Shown: positions 28,426-35,655 of the stretch, in pieces | Numbering within the stretch: position 1 is the stretch's first letter | Layout of the letters: each line of letters begins with the position of its first letter | DNA from: JACPVU01 sp964373255 | GTDB lineage: Archaea > Aenigmatarchaeota > Aenigmatarchaeia > GW2011-AR5 | Reading direction: 5' to 3' | Length of the DNA stretch: 35,655 bases | Assembly (NCBI GenBank): GCA_964373255.1 | Contig: CAYJTG010000011.1 | Span: 1 to 35,655 of the forward strand | Position numbers and translations under genes: made by a program | Notes under the pieces: generated by a model | Database searches by the model: none | What the model saw: the letters and a program-made list of their open reading frames with translations, nothing else | What the model was told of the DNA's origin: nothing

Positions 28426-29568
28426 TTATTTCAACCTCGGCTGCTTCACCACGTCTTCATCGATAACAGCGCACGGCGGTATCATCACGTTCGGCCAAAT
28501 CTTCCTGCCGGGCATTATCGTCGCGTTAACGCCGAACTTCACGTTATCGCCAACTATGCTTCCCAGCTTTGTGTGCCCCGTGTCCACGCTTTTGCCGTTC
28601 ACCTTCATCCATACATTTTTTTCATCGAGCCGCAGGTTTGCAAACTTCACGCCCGCCGCTACGTTGCAATTCCTGCCTATGATGGAATCGCCCACGTATG
28701 CAAGGTGTGAAACGTATGAATTATCCATCACAATAGAGTTTTTTACTTCGACACTCTGGCCGACACGGCAGTTGCTCCCGATAGACGAGTATTTGCGAAT
28801 AAAGCAGTTTGGCCCTACCACAGAGCCAGAGCCAATGGCAACGGGGTATTCCATATGAACTCCCGGCCGGATCTCAACGTCATTCGAAATCATGGACCCG
28901 AACTCCTCAAGAATGAATTTGTTGACGTCAAGAATGTCCCATGGATAATTTATTGTGACCCACCGGGACAATTTAAAAGATGATAATTCTTCTTCTTTCA
29001 TCAGTATTTTTATCGAGTCTGTTATCTCGTACTCTTTTCTTGGTGAAGCCCTTGTCTGTCTTATCGCGTCAAATATCTTCTTGTCAAAAAGGTAAAGCCC
29101 GCAGTTGACGAGATTCGATGCTGGCTTTTTTGGCTTTTCTGTTATGCTTAGGATTTTGTTGTTATCCGTTTCTACGACGCCGAAGTTTTGTGGGTTGCTT
29201 ACGTCAAACGTCCCTATGGCGTTGCCCTTGATTTTTGAGAATTTTTTTATGTCGTCCCTGTGGATAAAATCATCGCAGTTGACAACAATGAATTTGTCAT
29301 CTATAAATTTTTCAGCTGTCTGGATCGCGTTAGCCGTGCCTATCTGCTTTTCCTGAACAGCGAACTCGCATTTGCCCCTGAAATACTCCTGCACGTCTTT
29401 TTCCTGCCTGCTGACAACGACTATGACTTCGTCGACAAAGTCCTGCACAGATTTTATCGACCATTCCAGAATCGGCTTGTTTGCAACAGGTATCATTGGC
29501 TTTGACGCTGTTTCTGTCAGCGGCCTTAGCCTTGTGCCCGCGCCCGCGGCAAGTATTATAGCTTGCAT
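28426..29568 (-). CDS. Sugar-phosphate nucleotidylyltransferase with left-handed beta-helix (GlmU-like)
   Basis: A 380-residue two-domain enzyme. The N-terminal NTP-transferase domain begins LAAGAGTRLRPLTETASKPMI with the NTP-binding Gly loop and Lys, and has VNCDDFI as the metal-binding region. From about 235 a left-handed beta-helix of hexapeptide repeats (VEIRPGVHMEYPVAIGSGSVVG onward) supplies an acyltransferase-like domain. Archaeal homologues of this shape make UDP-GlcNAc or dTDP-glucose and acetylate amino-sugar phosphates; the exact sugar is not readable here. Its leader is a closed stem ending next to the ATG. Confidence 0.9.
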   Translation of the reverse strand: MQAIILAAGAGTRLRPLTETASKPMIPVANKPILEWSIKSVQDFVDEVIVVVSRQEKDVQEYFRGKCEFAVQEKQIGTANAIQTAEKFIDDKFIVVNCDDFIHRDDIKKFSKIKGNAIGTFDVSNPQNFGVVETDNNKILSITEKPKKPASNLVNCGLYLFDKKIFDAIRQTRASPRKEYEITDSIKILMKEEELSSFKLSRWVTINYPWDILDVNKFILEEFGSMISNDVEIRPGVHMEYPVAIGSGSVVGPNCFIRKYSSIGSNCRVGQSVEVKNSIVMDNSYVSHLAYVGDSIIGRNCNVAAGVKFANLRLDEKNVWMKVNGKSVDTGHTKLGSIVGDNVKFGVNATIMPGRKIWPNVMIPPCAVIDEDVVKQPRLK

Positions 29569-29632
29569 ACAAATCCCTTTCTTGATTAAACTTCTCTATT
29601 AAAGAAGTTTAGAAAAGTTTAAAAGGGATTTT
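29569..29632 (-). repeat. Closed leader stem with hairpin and AATCAAGAAA tail, copy 3
   Basis: aaatcccttt (29571-29580) pairs perfectly with aaagggattt (29622-29631), enclosing the hairpin aaacttct/agaagttt (29588-29610) and its aatcaagaaa tail (minus strand). It occupies the whole spacer between the ligase stop and the GlmU-like start. On the minus strand the end reads AAAGGGATTTGT then ATG, as before eS1 (AAAGGGATTTGTT then ATG). Confidence 0.8.
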
Positions 29633-31301
29633 AAGAGGTAGATTTCTTCCTGCCCCGCTGTACACCGTATAACTTTTCTATCGTCCTCACGGTATCTGCG
29701 TCTTTTGGTCCTTTCTCTAAAGGATCTCTTATCCTTAATAATCTTGGAAATCTCAAAGCAAATCCGCTGCCGTATTTTGATGATTTTTGTATTTCCTCGT
29801 AGCCGATTTCTAACACAATTTCAGGTTTTACGCCAACGACTTTGCCGTGCGTTTCAGTTATCAGCCCTTTCAATTTTTTTGTCAGTTCATCCAATTGGTC
29901 CTCTGTGAAACCGGAAGCCATCCTGCCTGTCTCGGCAAGCTTATTCCCTTCTCTTGCGGCTAATATTACAGACGACAGCCAGTTTGCCCTTTTGCCCTCG
30001 CCCCACTCCGCGCCGACAACTACCAAATCCAATGGCTCCATTATAGGCTTGACCTTTAGCCAGTAGCCAACACGGCGGCCTGGCTGGTAATGTGCGTCCA
30101 TGTTCTTCACGATGACGCCTTCCTCGCCCGATTTCAAAGCGTCCCGATAGAATCTTTCAGCTTCTTTTATGTTATTTGTCTCGATGTGCTCAGCCAGTTT
30201 GAAATTTTTCGCCTCTTTAATAATTCTCTTGAGTGCAGACCAGCGTTCGCGAAGCGGACGCTGCATGTAGCTCTCGCCATTGATATAAATTAAGTCAAAC
30301 AAATTAACCTGCACAGGAATTTCATTAACCATCTTATCAATATCATACTTCCTTTGTATCCTTCGTGATAATTGCTGGAACGGCATGGACTTTCCTGTTT
30401 TCGCGTTTATCGCAAGCGCCTCCCCGTCTACAATGCATTGCTTCGCTTTGAGATTTTCTTTTGACCATTCGACAATGTCAGGAAACTGTTTTGTGACGTC
30501 TTCCATCCTTCTGGAAAAAACCCAGATTTTATTTTCGTTCTTGTGGATCTGCACACGAAAGCCGTCATATTTTTTTTCGCACGCTGCATTCTTGAAACTC
30601 TCAACAGCAGATTTTATGTCATCCCCGCCGCGGTCTGCGAGCATGACTGTTATAGGCATTCCTAATTGGATCTCCGCCTTCATTCTTCCCTTATTTGCCA
30701 TTTCTGCCACACGCCCGTAGTCGCCTGTAAGGTTGTACACGTGCTCGATTTCTTTTTTGTCCTGATCAAATGCCTGTGCTATTGCATCACGGACAAGCCC
30801 GGCGGCAACGCCCGTTCGCATCTGGCCAAGAGTAATGCGAACAATGTATAATGCATCGTCAGGATTAGCAGCCGACAAAAGCTCTGCAACCAAATCAACC
30901 TTCTTCTGCTGGCTGCCCTCACCGCTTATTTCCGGCAGTTTTCTGAGGTTGTCATAAATCATGTCTATCGTCAGTTCCTTTGTGCCTAATGATTTCTGTT
31001 TTCTGTGCTCCATAAGATTTTTTGCCGCCGACCCCAAATCGCCAGTCTTCTTGAACTGTTCCACCAGTTCTTTCTCGCTTGCCCCGCTTACCTTCATGAT
31101 TACCCTTTTCACCATCTCTGCAGCTATGCCTAATTCCTGCTCGCCCCTTGGAAAAACAGTCCCCATGGAAAGGACGACAGCCCTGTAAAGATCGTCGTCA
31201 GGACATTTCTTGTAGAATTCAGCAACCATGTCTGTTTTCTCGAGCTTCTTCGTGGTAGCCTCAAGATTTTTGTACAATTCAACCAGTGATTTGAATTTCA
31301 T
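29631..31301 (-). CDS. lig: ATP-dependent DNA ligase (archaeal LigB type)
   Basis: 556 residues from MKFKSLVELYKNLEATTKK at 31301; the frame is open 26 codons farther but those lie across the promoter. The N-terminal DNA-binding domain ends near 220. KKYDGFRV (about 248) holds the lysine that takes AMP, with CIVDGEALA, EGVIVKNMD and YWLKVKP as further nucleotidyltransferase motifs. It seals nicks at replication and repair. A TATA-like ttttaaaa (31323-31330) lies 22-30 bases before the ATG, suggesting a leaderless transcript. Divergent from the phosphoribosyltransferase gene. Confidence 0.95.
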   Translation of the reverse strand: MKFKSLVELYKNLEATTKKLEKTDMVAEFYKKCPDDDLYRAVVLSMGTVFPRGEQELGIAAEMVKRVIMKVSGASEKELVEQFKKTGDLGSAAKNLMEHRKQKSLGTKELTIDMIYDNLRKLPEISGEGSQQKKVDLVAELLSAANPDDALYIVRITLGQMRTGVAAGLVRDAIAQAFDQDKKEIEHVYNLTGDYGRVAEMANKGRMKAEIQLGMPITVMLADRGGDDIKSAVESFKNAACEKKYDGFRVQIHKNENKIWVFSRRMEDVTKQFPDIVEWSKENLKAKQCIVDGEALAINAKTGKSMPFQQLSRRIQRKYDIDKMVNEIPVQVNLFDLIYINGESYMQRPLRERWSALKRIIKEAKNFKLAEHIETNNIKEAERFYRDALKSGEEGVIVKNMDAHYQPGRRVGYWLKVKPIMEPLDLVVVGAEWGEGKRANWLSSVILAAREGNKLAETGRMASGFTEDQLDELTKKLKGLITETHGKVVGVKPEIVLEIGYEEIQKSSKYGSGFALRFPRLLRIRDPLEKGPKDADTVRTIEKLYGVQRGRKKSTS

Positions 31302-31320
31302 GATAAGAAATTGTATTGAA

Positions 31321-31335
31321 TGTTTTAAAAACATC
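31321..31335 (-). promoter_or_regulatory. TATA box of the ligase gene
   Basis: tgttttaaaaacat is nearly palindromic and centred about 27 bases upstream of the ligase start, so the same element could also serve the divergent phosphoribosyltransferase gene (start 31373). Confidence 0.5.
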
Positions 31336-31372
31336 ATAATCAGCATAAAAAGATTTGGTTTATGGTTATTGT

Positions 31373-32011
31373 ATGGCATGGGAAAAGAAAAATGATATAT
31401 ATGTAAATGATGATATAGGTTGTTTCCTTCGTCCTATAGGACCAACAAAAATTGCAGATGATTCTGATAGGATTGTGCGACAGATTCTGAAAACTAAACG
31501 TGACGAATACAAAGAGAAGCAACCCCTACTTCTCCCCCTTGGAAGAGGTGGCGCTGCGATATTGCCGTATGTCAGCGGTGAGTTAAGGAAATCGCTTATT
31601 AAGACTGAAAAAGATGGCAACATAGATTATGTAAATATCAAAGTAAGTCGTTATAAGAAAGGTAGATTAAACAAAGAAGGCGCGGCATTCGTTGACAAAG
31701 ATGATATAAGACAAGCGCTAAAAGCGTTGAAAAACTATGACGACGCTATCCTTTTGGATGATGTTTTTGACAAAGGGCATACAGCAACTATGGTAGAGCA
31801 ACCCCTCCTGGAAAGCGGCAAAAATATTCTTATAGCAACATTATACAGAAAACCATATGCAAGAGCGACAGAAAGGGATGTTGATTTTTATGTGCGCAAC
31901 TACCACCAAAAAACAATAGACAAAAAATTATATTCTGTTTGGCTTGTCTTCCCGTGGGAAACAGACGATCATACAAGAAGAAGATGGAAGGACTTGTTTC
32001 CAAACCACTAA
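31373..32011 (+). CDS. Phosphoribosyltransferase-fold protein
   Basis: 212 residues from MAWEKKNDIYV. LLPLGRGGAAILPYVSGELR is a PRPP-pyrophosphate loop region, and AILLDDVFDKGHTATMV is the PRPP-binding motif (usual form VDD..DTGxT; here Asp-Lys-Gly-His-Thr). The C-terminal LVFPWETDDHTRRRWKDLF resembles the hood and tail of archaeal xanthine/hypoxanthine-guanine phosphoribosyltransferases. It probably salvages a purine base, substrate unknown. Its stop overlaps the convergent e-MtaB gene by 4 bp. Confidence 0.78.
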   Translation: MAWEKKNDIYVNDDIGCFLRPIGPTKIADDSDRIVRQILKTKRDEYKEKQPLLLPLGRGGAAILPYVSGELRKSLIKTEKDGNIDYVNIKVSRYKKGRLNKEGAAFVDKDDIRQALKALKNYDDAILLDDVFDKGHTATMVEQPLLESGKNILIATLYRKPYARATERDVDFYVRNYHQKTIDKKLYSVWLVFPWETDDHTRRRWKDLFPNH

Positions 32012-33306
32012 TCTATAATTTCCCCGATCAAATAGGTAGAAGTATAATTAATTATTTTTACGTTTGCGATCTGTCCTAGCTCAATATTTTCAGAATTTTT
32101 TATCACAATCGGCTTGTACGCGTAATTCCTACCGATAAAGCTGTTTTTTGCCTGGTTGAACTCATCTACTATCACAGAATCAGACAGGCCAAGCCATCCT
32201 TTGTTGCGCTCAAGATAGATTTCTTTCAAAATCTCTGCAAGAATTTTTGTTCTTTCTTTTACTACCTCTGTTGGTATTTTTTTCATCCTCGCCGCCCGCG
32301 TTCCTGGGCGGGCTGAATACGAAGAAACATTTACAACATCAGGCCTTGTCTCTTCAAGAAGTTCGATTGTTTGCTGGAAATCTTCTTCTGTCTCCTGTGG
32401 GAAGCCGACAATAATATCTGTCCATATTGTAATTTCAGGGAATTTTTCTCTGAAAGCTTCGACAATATTTCTATAGTCGTCAACCGTATGCCCCCTCGCC
32501 ATGCTTTGCAATACTGAATTGCTTCCGCTTTGTACCGGCAGATGAAGAAATTTGAAAACGTGGTCGTCTTCGTATACATCTAGAATCTCTGGCATGAACC
32601 ACTTGAAGTGCTGCGGGTTCGCCATGCCAAACCGCAGGAAGTACTTACCAGAAACGTTCGTGATGATGTTCTTCATTAATCTTGCAGGATTTGTTTTGTG
32701 ATCAAAGCCGTAACACCCGTTGTCCTGTGACGTCAGCCAGAATTCCTTTGCGCCTGCGCCGACCTTTGCGTTTCTTATCTCATCGATTATCGCTTTTTCG
32801 CTGAACGAGAAGAGGTCGCCCTTTGCAAGCTTCGTCGAACAGAACGTGCAGTAGGACATGCACCCGCTTGAAATAGGCACTATATCTACCACGCCGTTTG
32901 TGCGGATCTTCGGCACATTTACTTTCTCTTCCTTGTTCTTGCCAACGAAAACAACTGTCTCATTTTGTAGGGCGAAATCAGCGGCAACGCTAATCTTTGA
33001 AATATGGTTGGTGCTCACGATTGCAGAATTCGGCGCTGCGTGGCGCACCCGGCCTAATTCTGCTTCAGGCAGGCACCCCGATATAATGAGCTTCTTACCC
33101 GGATAAATTTTTTGTAGCTCGTTGATTTTGTGCATGATCTTGCTTTCCGTCTTGCCCTTCACGCTGCACGTGTTGACAACTATTATATCTGCTTTGTCTT
33201 CGTTGCCAACTATAGAAAAGCCTGATTTTTCCAGATATCCTGCCATTATCTGTCCTTCTGCCTGATTATTGGAGCAGCCGTAATTGATTATGTGCACAGA
33301 AGACAT
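32008..33306 (-). CDS. tRNA t6A37 methylthiotransferase (e-MtaB type)
   Basis: A 432-residue radical SAM enzyme. The UPF0004 domain supplies three Cys (YGCSNNQAEG, NTCSVKG, SGCLPEAE) for an auxiliary [4Fe-4S] cluster. SGCMSYCTFCSTK is the CxxxCxxC radical SAM site. A TRAM-like domain closes the chain (GRNYAYKPIVI to GQIANVKIINYT). YGCSNNQAE in place of the bacterial GC..N..DSE pattern and overall size fit the archaeal/eukaryal e-MtaB branch that converts t6A37 to ms2t6A37. It follows a three-way-junction element and is convergent with the phosphoribosyltransferase gene. Confidence 0.9.
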   Translation of the reverse strand: MSSVHIINYGCSNNQAEGQIMAGYLEKSGFSIVGNEDKADIIVVNTCSVKGKTESKIMHKINELQKIYPGKKLIISGCLPEAELGRVRHAAPNSAIVSTNHISKISVAADFALQNETVVFVGKNKEEKVNVPKIRTNGVVDIVPISSGCMSYCTFCSTKLAKGDLFSFSEKAIIDEIRNAKVGAGAKEFWLTSQDNGCYGFDHKTNPARLMKNIITNVSGKYFLRFGMANPQHFKWFMPEILDVYEDDHVFKFLHLPVQSGSNSVLQSMARGHTVDDYRNIVEAFREKFPEITIWTDIIVGFPQETEEDFQQTIELLEETRPDVVNVSSYSARPGTRAARMKKIPTEVVKERTKILAEILKEIYLERNKGWLGLSDSVIVDEFNQAKNSFIGRNYAYKPIVIKNSENIELGQIANVKIINYTSTYLIGEIID

Positions 33307-33351
33307 GACATATAATATTCAAGAAAAAGTATTAAAAAACCTATTCAAGTT

Positions 33352-33430
33352 CAGCTAAATTTCGGTCCTGTTCTGAATGTAGCAGGGCCTTTCAGACCAG
33401 AATTTATCTCAGTCTGGTAAGATTTAGCTG
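33352..33430. repeat. Three-way-junction structured element upstream of e-MtaB
   Basis: Closing stem cagctaaat (33352-33360) pairs with atttagctg (33422-33430). Inside are ggtcctg/cagggcc (33364-33389, one G-T pair) and cagac/gtctg (33393-33416). The plan matches 251-347 and 19829-19959 with unrelated sequence. It lies in the 139-bp gap between the AAA ATPase stop and the e-MtaB start, so it could end the one mRNA or lead the other. Confidence 0.7.
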
Positions 33431-33445
33431 CGAAGGTATTAAAAA

Positions 33446-34753
33446 TTACTGAAACGTTTTTTCCATCATCCACTTCCATAATGGAATGCATTTTATCCTT
33501 TTGCCTTTTATAGTATATTTTCCTTCCTTATCCGATGTTAAAATTACACCTTCTTTTAACCCGAATTCTTTCATTCCACTAACAAGCCCATTAAACTCTC
33601 TTTTAAATGTCTCTTCATTTTCTGTGTTCCAGCAGACCTGAATAAGTTCTTTGGCTTTTACACCTTCTTTCACAACAAAATCAATTTCAGAGTTTTTATT
33701 CTGCCAATAAAACACGCTTACTAATGGATTTGTGCAATTCCTCCTCTTTATTTCTACGAACACCATATTTTCGGCAAGTCTTCCTAAATCTTCTGAAAAT
33801 CTGAAGCCTTTTACATTTCTTATGCCTGTATCCACGCAATATATCTTTTTAGGATTTATTTCCTGTTTTTTTACAGAAAAACTGAACATAGGCACGCTGA
33901 ATATGAAAAATGCATCCTGAAGATACTTGACATACTCGCTTACGCTGTCTGTTGAAATGGATGCAAACTCCCCTACCTTTGAAAAATTGGCAGGGTTCGA
34001 TACATTTTGAAGAAAGAAATTTATCATCTTTTCCATCTTTGTGGCATTTCTTATCTGCCTTCTTTTTGTAATATCTCTGTAGACTATGGTATCATAATAA
34101 AACTGGAGTATCTGTGTTTTCTTTTTTACATCACTTTCAAGAAAAACCTCTGGAAACCCTCCAAATTCCATATATTCCATAAACCTGTGCTTTATTTCGT
34201 GCCTTTTTGATAAAAGATTTATCTTATCTTTTTTACCTGCGAATGATTTTAGAGTTTCTGAAAAACTAAACGGATATAGTTCGAAATAAGCTACCCTTCC
34301 AGCCAATTTGTAGGTAATATCCTCCTTTAGCATGGAAAAATTAGATCCGGAGATAAAGAACTTCATATTTTTTTCAAGATCGTATAGGCGCTTCAGAGTG
34401 CTTTCCCACCCTTCACATTCCTGTATCTCATCTATAAAAACAAAAACTCTGCTGCTTGCATCTACGAGTTCCTTGTAAGCCTCTATAGACCTTGATATAA
34501 TATCTTTTTTTTCTACCCTGTCATCATCACACTTTATAAACAAAATATTTCTAGGATTTATGTAATTCAGCAGAGATTCAATAACGAGATATAGCAACGA
34601 TGTCTTGCCGCTTCTTCTAACACCAATAATGCCAACTATTTCCTTTCTGTCTACCCATTCCATGACATCTTTTTTCAATTCTCTGTCCAACAAGCCGAAA
34701 TCAGGCTTACGTCCCCACCACGGATTCCACTCAGCTAAAATCTCATCTTTCAT
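33446..34753 (-). CDS. AAA ATPase with DUF4143 C-terminal domain
   Basis: A 435-residue protein. Walker A is GVRRSGKTS (about 44-52), Walker B is VFIDEIQE, SGSNFSMLK is sensor 1 and RVAYFELYPFSFSE is a signature of this AAA_14 group. The C-terminal domain has NKNSEIDFVVKEG, the DUF4143 motif thought to be a decayed or active PD-(D/E)xK-type fold. Such genes are numerous, mobile and of unclear function in archaea and anaerobes. The promoter has a repeated gattatagtcga element on both sides of a TATA box, suggesting regulation. AT-rich, probably transferred. Confidence 0.9.
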   Translation of the reverse strand: MKDEILAEWNPWWGRKPDFGLLDRELKKDVMEWVDRKEIVGIIGVRRSGKTSLLYLVIESLLNYINPRNILFIKCDDDRVEKKDIISRSIEAYKELVDASSRVFVFIDEIQECEGWESTLKRLYDLEKNMKFFISGSNFSMLKEDITYKLAGRVAYFELYPFSFSETLKSFAGKKDKINLLSKRHEIKHRFMEYMEFGGFPEVFLESDVKKKTQILQFYYDTIVYRDITKRRQIRNATKMEKMINFFLQNVSNPANFSKVGEFASISTDSVSEYVKYLQDAFFIFSVPMFSFSVKKQEINPKKIYCVDTGIRNVKGFRFSEDLGRLAENMVFVEIKRRNCTNPLVSVFYWQNKNSEIDFVVKEGVKAKELIQVCWNTENEETFKREFNGLVSGMKEFGLKEGVILTSDKEGKYTIKGKRIKCIPLWKWMMEKTFQ

Positions 34754-34758
34754 GCTAG

Positions 34759-34802
34759 ATTATAGTCGAGTAAAGTATATAAATCATTCGATTATAGTCG
34801 AA
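34759..34802 (-). promoter_or_regulatory. TATA box bracketed by direct repeats before the AAA ATPase gene
   Basis: gattatagtcga occurs at 34759-34770 and 34791-34802, with gtatataaat (TATA) between. The second copy also forms an inverted repeat, atcattcga facing tcgaatgat (34785-34808). The layout suggests a repressor or activator that contacts both sides of TBP. Confidence 0.65.
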
Positions 34803-34815
34803 TGATGACCTACTC

Positions 34816-34835
34816 CTGCGGTTGAAACCGTAGGT
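34816..34835. other. Hairpin, possibly from an insertion-sequence end
   Basis: cctgcggt pairs with accgtagg (one G-T pair) across TGAA. Short hairpins like this mark the ends of IS200/IS605-type elements, but no transposase or TnpB fragment is visible here, so the origin is uncertain. Confidence 0.2.
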
Positions 34836-34871
34836 TTCTGTTAGGGTTAAAGGAAGGTCACATAACAAAAA

Positions 34872-35045
34872 TCAGAAAATTTTATATTTCCCGCCGAACC
34901 GCCACGCCCATCCGGGCGAATTGACGTCCTTCGCAAGCTGCGCCTGCACCGAAAAGTTATCGTTAATTTTTTTGCCTGCGGTGAATTCAGTCAGCGTCGG
35001 TTCTTCTCGACAATTCAGACGCGATTTCTCCAGGGCTACACATCT
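34872..35045 (-). pseudogene. C-terminal fragment of a beta-rich protein
   Basis: The minus strand reads VALEKSRLNCREEPTLTEFT, then GKKINDNFSVQAQLAKDVN and SPGWAWRFGGKYKIF to a stop. There is no start codon, but GC content and codon choice look coding. Alternating strand residues and a terminal aromatic after GGKYK resemble the last strands of a secreted beta-sandwich or beta-barrel protein. It appears to be the broken end of a gene whose front half is missing. The rest of 34836-35093 holds nothing else I can identify. Confidence 0.5.
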
Positions 35046-35093
35046 TCAACAGGCGCGAGCTTTTTCTGACTAGCAACAATTGCAACCGCATAT

Positions 35094-35540
35094 TTATGTC
35101 TGTTGTTCATTTTCGTCGGTCTTTGTTCGAAGCATGTCTTCTAAAATGCGCCGTCTCTCCTCCGATTCCCTAATGCTCAGCACACGGACCTCATTATCAC
35201 TAAGAAATTCAATGCCTGGCACAGATGCATATTCAAAGCCTTTGGGATCAGTTGCTACTGGAATACATGGGTCGTAAAGCTTGGTAGGTTTTATATCGGC
35301 TCCTAAACAGAAGTAGACTTTAATATTGTCTCTTTTATACGTCCATCCCTCAGATGCAGCTCTTTGAGAAAGATAATTGTCGACAAACTCTGCGATCAGC
35401 AAGCGATTCATTTCAGTGTCGCTTAGCGCAATTTTTGTTTTTGCATCAGGTTTGTATCGCATATGAGTACAGTATTTAGAATAAAATCTGTCCATAGCCT
35501 GCCTCAAAGAATCAGGTGCGATTTCTGTTTTTTTTACCAT
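35094..35540 (-). CDS. Orphan protein
   Basis: A 148-residue protein I do not recognise. It begins MVKKTEIAPDSLRQAMDRFY, has a central alpha/beta region (NRLLIAEFVDNYLSQRAASEG and IKVYFCLGADIKPTKLYDP) and ends with a charged helix (SIRESEERRRILEDMLRTK). No membrane segment. A run of six Ts at the start (MVKK) and AT-rich upstream sequence may provide the promoter. It neighbours remnants, so it may be accessory. Confidence 0.65.
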   Translation of the reverse strand: MVKKTEIAPDSLRQAMDRFYSKYCTHMRYKPDAKTKIALSDTEMNRLLIAEFVDNYLSQRAASEGWTYKRDNIKVYFCLGADIKPTKLYDPCIPVATDPKGFEYASVPGIEFLSDNEVRVLSIRESEERRRILEDMLRTKTDENEQQT

Positions 35541-35586
35541 TTTTTACACCCACTACAACATAAAGATAACAGAAAAGTATTAAAAA

Positions 35587-35655
35587 TCATTCAGGCAAGT
35601 CAACAAGAGTATTATTTTTTACTGTCATGAATCTCGGTTCCTTCATCACGCCGCC
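35587..35655 (-). CDS. 3' end of a gene cut by the window edge
   Basis: The minus strand reads GGVMKEPRFMTVKNNTLVDL, then PE and a stop at 35587. The frame is open to the window edge. The fragment is too short to name; ending GVMKEPRFMT is compatible with many proteins. The upstream part lies outside the window. Confidence 0.45.
   Translation of the reverse strand, partial: GGVMKEPRFMTVKNNTLVDLPE

Noticed and set aside
34809..34870. A complete IS200/IS605 element
   Set aside because: Only one short hairpin is seen; there is no transposase or TnpB coding sequence nearby.

Overview
The window is archaeal. It carries ribosomal proteins eS26 and eS1, a Hel308-type helicase, an archaeal ATP-dependent DNA ligase, a Ygr210-type YchF GTPase, a tRNA methylthiotransferase of the e-MtaB type, an all-trans polyprenyl diphosphate synthase and an archaeal type IV pilus (Tad-like) motor operon. 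Many starts have a GGTG-type ribosome binding site or a TATA box about 25 bases before the ATG, as in leaderless archaeal mRNAs. The many small orphan genes and the toxin-antitoxin load suggest a little-studied lineage, perhaps DPANN; the sequence alone does not settle this.

Layout. 1-3590 is an accessory zone: a 13-bp tandem repeat, a decayed vapBC-like locus with a structured repeat in it, a Fic protein with a paired-palindrome promoter, an HTH/nucleotidyltransferase pair and a HIT protein. Two tRNA-5'-end-like direct repeats (1528 and 3566) bracket the last three genes. 3595-7980 (minus) is an operon of eS26, secretion ATPase, KaiC-like ATPase and two T2SF membrane proteins. 8186-14626 is mostly housekeeping. 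14743-16226 holds orphan and broken genes. 16485-21690 (plus) is a run of five unrecognised genes, two of them paralogous, ending in a xylose-isomerase/endonuclease-IV-like TIM-barrel protein with a coiled-coil insertion. 21754-25353 is rich in HEPN/MNT and HicBA modules, some broken. 25458-27352 is a run of small membrane or orphan genes. 27397-33306 is housekeeping (eS1, sugar-nucleotide enzyme, ligase, phosphoribosyltransferase, e-MtaB). 33446 to the end is accessory again (AAA ATPase with DUF4143, remnants, orphans).

The most unusual signal is between the genes. There is a system of perfectly paired intergenic hairpins: two identical copies of a three-way-junction element (251-347 and 23395-23491); two further three-way junctions of unrelated sequence but the same plan (19829-19959 and 33352-33430); multi-hairpin arrays between divergent genes; an exact 47-bp hairpin repeated in inverted orientation; a hairpin family with compensatory changes; and a hairpin-plus-tail motif upstream of three genes. 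Together with the five-gene orphan cluster these are the best candidates for undescribed biology. No tRNA, rRNA or CRISPR array was found.
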